DNA of 64,000 nt, taken from NCBI GenBank assembly GCA_944470555.2, contig OX104127.1:92466708-92530707 (forward strand), read 5' to 3'. The stretch is from Heterobilharzia americana. Lineage: Eukaryota; Platyhelminthes; Trematoda; Strigeidida; Schistosomatidae. Position 1 is the first letter of the stretch, and every line of letters begins with the position of its first letter. Of the stretch, positions 63,733 to 64,000 are shown one piece after another. Under the pieces are notes generated by a model. That model was not told the origin of the DNA and did no database searches. It worked only from the letters and a program-made list of their open reading frames with translations. The position numbers and the translations under genes are program-made.

Positions 63733-64000
63733 TTCCAACCAAGAACCTATCACGCAACAAATATGCAGGAAGAAGTGGAGATGGATTGGCCATGCACTGA
63801 GAAGGCCGACGGAGGACATCACGCGTCAGGCCCTCGAGTGGAATCCCCATGGGAAGCGACGAGTTGGACGTCCAAGGGTGACATGGAGGAGGTCGTGCGA
63901 GCAGGAAATGAGAGCTTCTGGGCGTCGTGGGACCAGGTTCAAAAGATCTCAGAGAACAGAGGTCACTGGAGGCGTGCTACTGAAGCCCTATGTTCCACTA
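63733..64000 (+). mobile_element. RTE-like 3' end, cut by the window edge
   Basis: 'ccaaccaagaacctatcacgc' start, then the frames encoding RRWRWIGHAL-like, RRPTEDITRQALEWN, GKRRVGRP and the end 'gtgctactgaagccctatgttccacta'. Very similar to 580-855. Confidence 0.8.

Noticed and set aside
1..64000. CRISPR arrays, bacterial operons, rRNA genes
   Set aside because: Sequence is animal nuclear DNA; none of these patterns is present.

Overview
The window is animal nuclear DNA from a blood fluke of the genus Schistosoma. Two things point there. A split gene encodes a two-domain small heat shock protein of the schistosome 'major egg antigen p40' type, and the window is full of schistosome-style dispersed repeats: Sm-alpha-like SINEs carrying hammerhead ribozymes, RTE-like non-LTR retrotransposons and Penelope-like elements (PLEs). 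The species cannot be told from the sequence alone.

One host gene is visible. It lies on the minus strand and fills about 53 kb in five coding exons: 62661-62365, 54559-54092, 28596-28399, 18966-18810 and 10160-9877. The junctions keep frame with GT-AG introns of about 7.8, 25.5, 9.4 and 8.6 kb, and the joined product is 467 residues. It has a basic N-terminal part, a long Ser/Thr-rich linker, a first alpha-crystallin domain split over exons 2-4, and a second contained in exon 5. A TATA-like box and an inverted CCAAT box lie upstream of exon 1. The track open reading frames outside these exons read as transposon fragments, shadows or noise.

Layout: 1-9876 is 3' flank built of nested PLE, RTE, LINE and SINE fragments, including one RTE 3' fragment inside a PLE with a 13-bp target duplication. 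Intron 4 (10161-18809) holds a near-perfect 544-bp-arm palindrome and RTE, LINE, PLE and Sm-alpha pieces. Intron 3 (18811-28398 less exon 4) holds a LINE/SINE composite also found at 2196-3060, and a head-to-head pair of nearly identical RTE 3' ends. Intron 2 (28597-54091) is the richest in hammerhead SINEs and holds a PLE with inverted terminal copies. Intron 1 (54560-62364) has more SINE-B copies and a tandem Sm-alpha dimer. The end of the window is promoter flank plus another RTE 3' end.

The most interesting layer is RNA-level. Three dispersed repeat families carry hammerhead ribozyme cores in various states of decay: SINE-A (Sm-alpha-like), SINE-B (tRNA-derived, CTGAGGA core) and SINE-C (decayed). 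Together they give about 35 copies in 64 kb. At least one SINE-B copy has every core element intact and lies in the sense direction inside intron 2, so it could cleave the heat shock pre-mRNA intron.
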